Assembly (NCBI GenBank): GCA_024653845.1
Contig: JANLHA010000194.1
Location: 1 to 7,004, forward strand
Origin: Candidatus Omnitrophota bacterium
Lineage (GTDB): Bacteria; Omnitrophota; Gorgyraeia; Zapsychrales; JANLHA01
Direction of reading: 5' to 3'
DNA length: 7,004 nt
Position numbers and translations under genes: made by a program. The notes below the pieces were generated by a model. That model was not told the DNA's origin. It did not search any database and saw nothing but the letters and a program-made list of their open reading frames with translations. Numbering within the stretch: position 1 is the stretch's first letter; every line of letters starts with the position of its first letter. Of this stretch, positions 6,329 to 7,004 are shown piece by piece.

Positions 6329-7004
6329 ATGTTAGAAATTAGAGATTTACACGCTCAGGTTGATGGTGTTGAGATTCTCAAAGGCCTCAGCCTCACCATC
6401 AATGCCGGCGAAGTTCATGCCATCATGGGACCGAATGGTTCAGGGAAAAGCACACTCTCTAAAATCATCGCTGGGCATCCGGATTATGAAGTCACCAAGG
6501 GTGAAATTCTTTACGAAGTTGGATTTAAAAAGATCAATTTGCTCGAATTGGATCCGGAAGATCGGGCGAGAGAAGGGGTCTTTATGGCCTTCCAATATCC
6601 CGTCGAAATCCCTGGCGTCAACACCGCAACTTTCTTGCGAGCTGCATTTAATGCTGTTTGCCGTCATCAAGGCGCCGAAGAAATGGATCCTCTTGATTTT
6701 GACCAATATGTTCGCGGCAAGATGAAAATGCTTAATATGGACGACAAATTCATCAGTCGCGCTGTGAATGTGGACTTCTCCGGTGGGGAAAAGAAGCGTA
6801 ATGAAATTTTGCAAATGGCAGTTTTGAATCCCCGTATCGCAGTGCTGGATGAAACCGACTCCGGATTGGATATCGACTCCTTGCGTATTGTGGCTGATGG
6901 TGTCAACAAATTAAAGAAGAAAGACAATGCCTTTTTGGTGATCACCCATTATCAACGCCTTCTCAATTATATCGTTCCTGACTTTGTGCACATTCTACAA
7001 AATG
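6329..7004 (+). CDS. sufC: Fe-S cluster assembly ATPase SufC, 3' end cut by window edge
   Basis: Cytosolic ABC-type ATPase of the SufBCD complex. ATP binding drives its dimerisation and reshapes SufB-SufD during cluster assembly. I read 225 of about 250 expected residues before the window ends. All ATPase elements are visible: Walker A GPNGSGKS (34-41), Q-loop Gln89 in MAFQYPVEIPG, signature SGGEK (151-155), Walker B AVLDE with catalytic Glu175, D-loop SGLD (178-181) and His207 in ITHYQR. SufC-specific stretches are FSGGEKKRNEILQMAVL and DETDSGLDID. Family members usually read DESDSGLD, so Thr176 is a minor change. The insert KKINLLELDPEDRA fits the family. It follows sufB by 12 bp with AAGGAGG overlapping the sufB stop. 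sufD and sufS would be expected next but lie outside the window. Confidence 0.97.
   Translation, partial: MLEIRDLHAQVDGVEILKGLSLTINAGEVHAIMGPNGSGKSTLSKIIAGHPDYEVTKGEILYEVGFKKINLLELDPEDRAREGVFMAFQYPVEIPGVNTATFLRAAFNAVCRHQGAEEMDPLDFDQYVRGKMKMLNMDDKFISRAVNVDFSGGEKKRNEILQMAVLNPRIAVLDETDSGLDIDSLRIVADGVNKLKKKDNAFLVITHYQRLLNYIVPDFVHILQN

Noticed and set aside
6360..6725. Plus-strand frame of 121 codons within sufC
   Set aside because: The SufC frame is intact with all ATPase motifs across this region, so the other frame is a shadow.

Overview
This is a 7-kb chromosomal window from a Gram-negative (double-membrane) bacterium with moderately AT-rich DNA. Two features point to a diderm: a secreted LolA-like protein, and an FtsX/MacB-type ABC permease in the same operon. 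The lineage cannot be fixed from this sequence alone. Strong AGGAGG-type ribosome binding sites and sigma70-like promoters are present. I see no mobile elements, RNA genes, CRISPR arrays or phage genes.

Left part (1-1964, minus strand): a two-gene operon read leftwards. The first gene encodes an exported LolA-like outer-membrane lipoprotein-sorting family protein. It is followed 8 bp later by an ABC transporter permease that runs off the left edge. The ATPase partner is not in the window and is probably beyond position 1.

Middle (2016-3206, plus strand): a divergently transcribed FAD-dependent oxidoreductase of the L-2-hydroxyglutarate oxidase (LhgO) family. The 51-bp space between the two divergent starts carries two nearly superimposed -10 hexamers on opposite strands.

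Right part (3388-7004, plus strand): an iron-sulfur cluster assembly (SUF) operon in the order nfu-like carrier, pterin-4a-carbinolamine dehydratase (PCD), Rrf2/IscR-type regulator, sufB, sufC. The last gene is cut by the right edge. A well-formed promoter (TTGACT-17-TAAAAT) with a 13-bp inverted repeat in its spacer precedes nfu. Gaps within the operon are 23, 25, -8 and 12 bp. SufB and SufC form the scaffold complex with SufD, which is not visible here. Nfu would deliver finished clusters, and the Rrf2 protein has three cysteines suited to sensing cluster supply and controlling the operon. The PCD is the unexpected member.

No gene-free stretch exceeds 300 bases. The longest, 3207-3387, holds the suf promoter region, and I see no convincing terminator after lhgO. 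The most interesting points are the PCD inside a SUF operon, the operator-like repeats at the suf promoter and before the regulator, the symmetric divergent promoter, and the possible hairpin over the sufB ribosome binding site. All components belong to known families, and I see no clearly new biological system.
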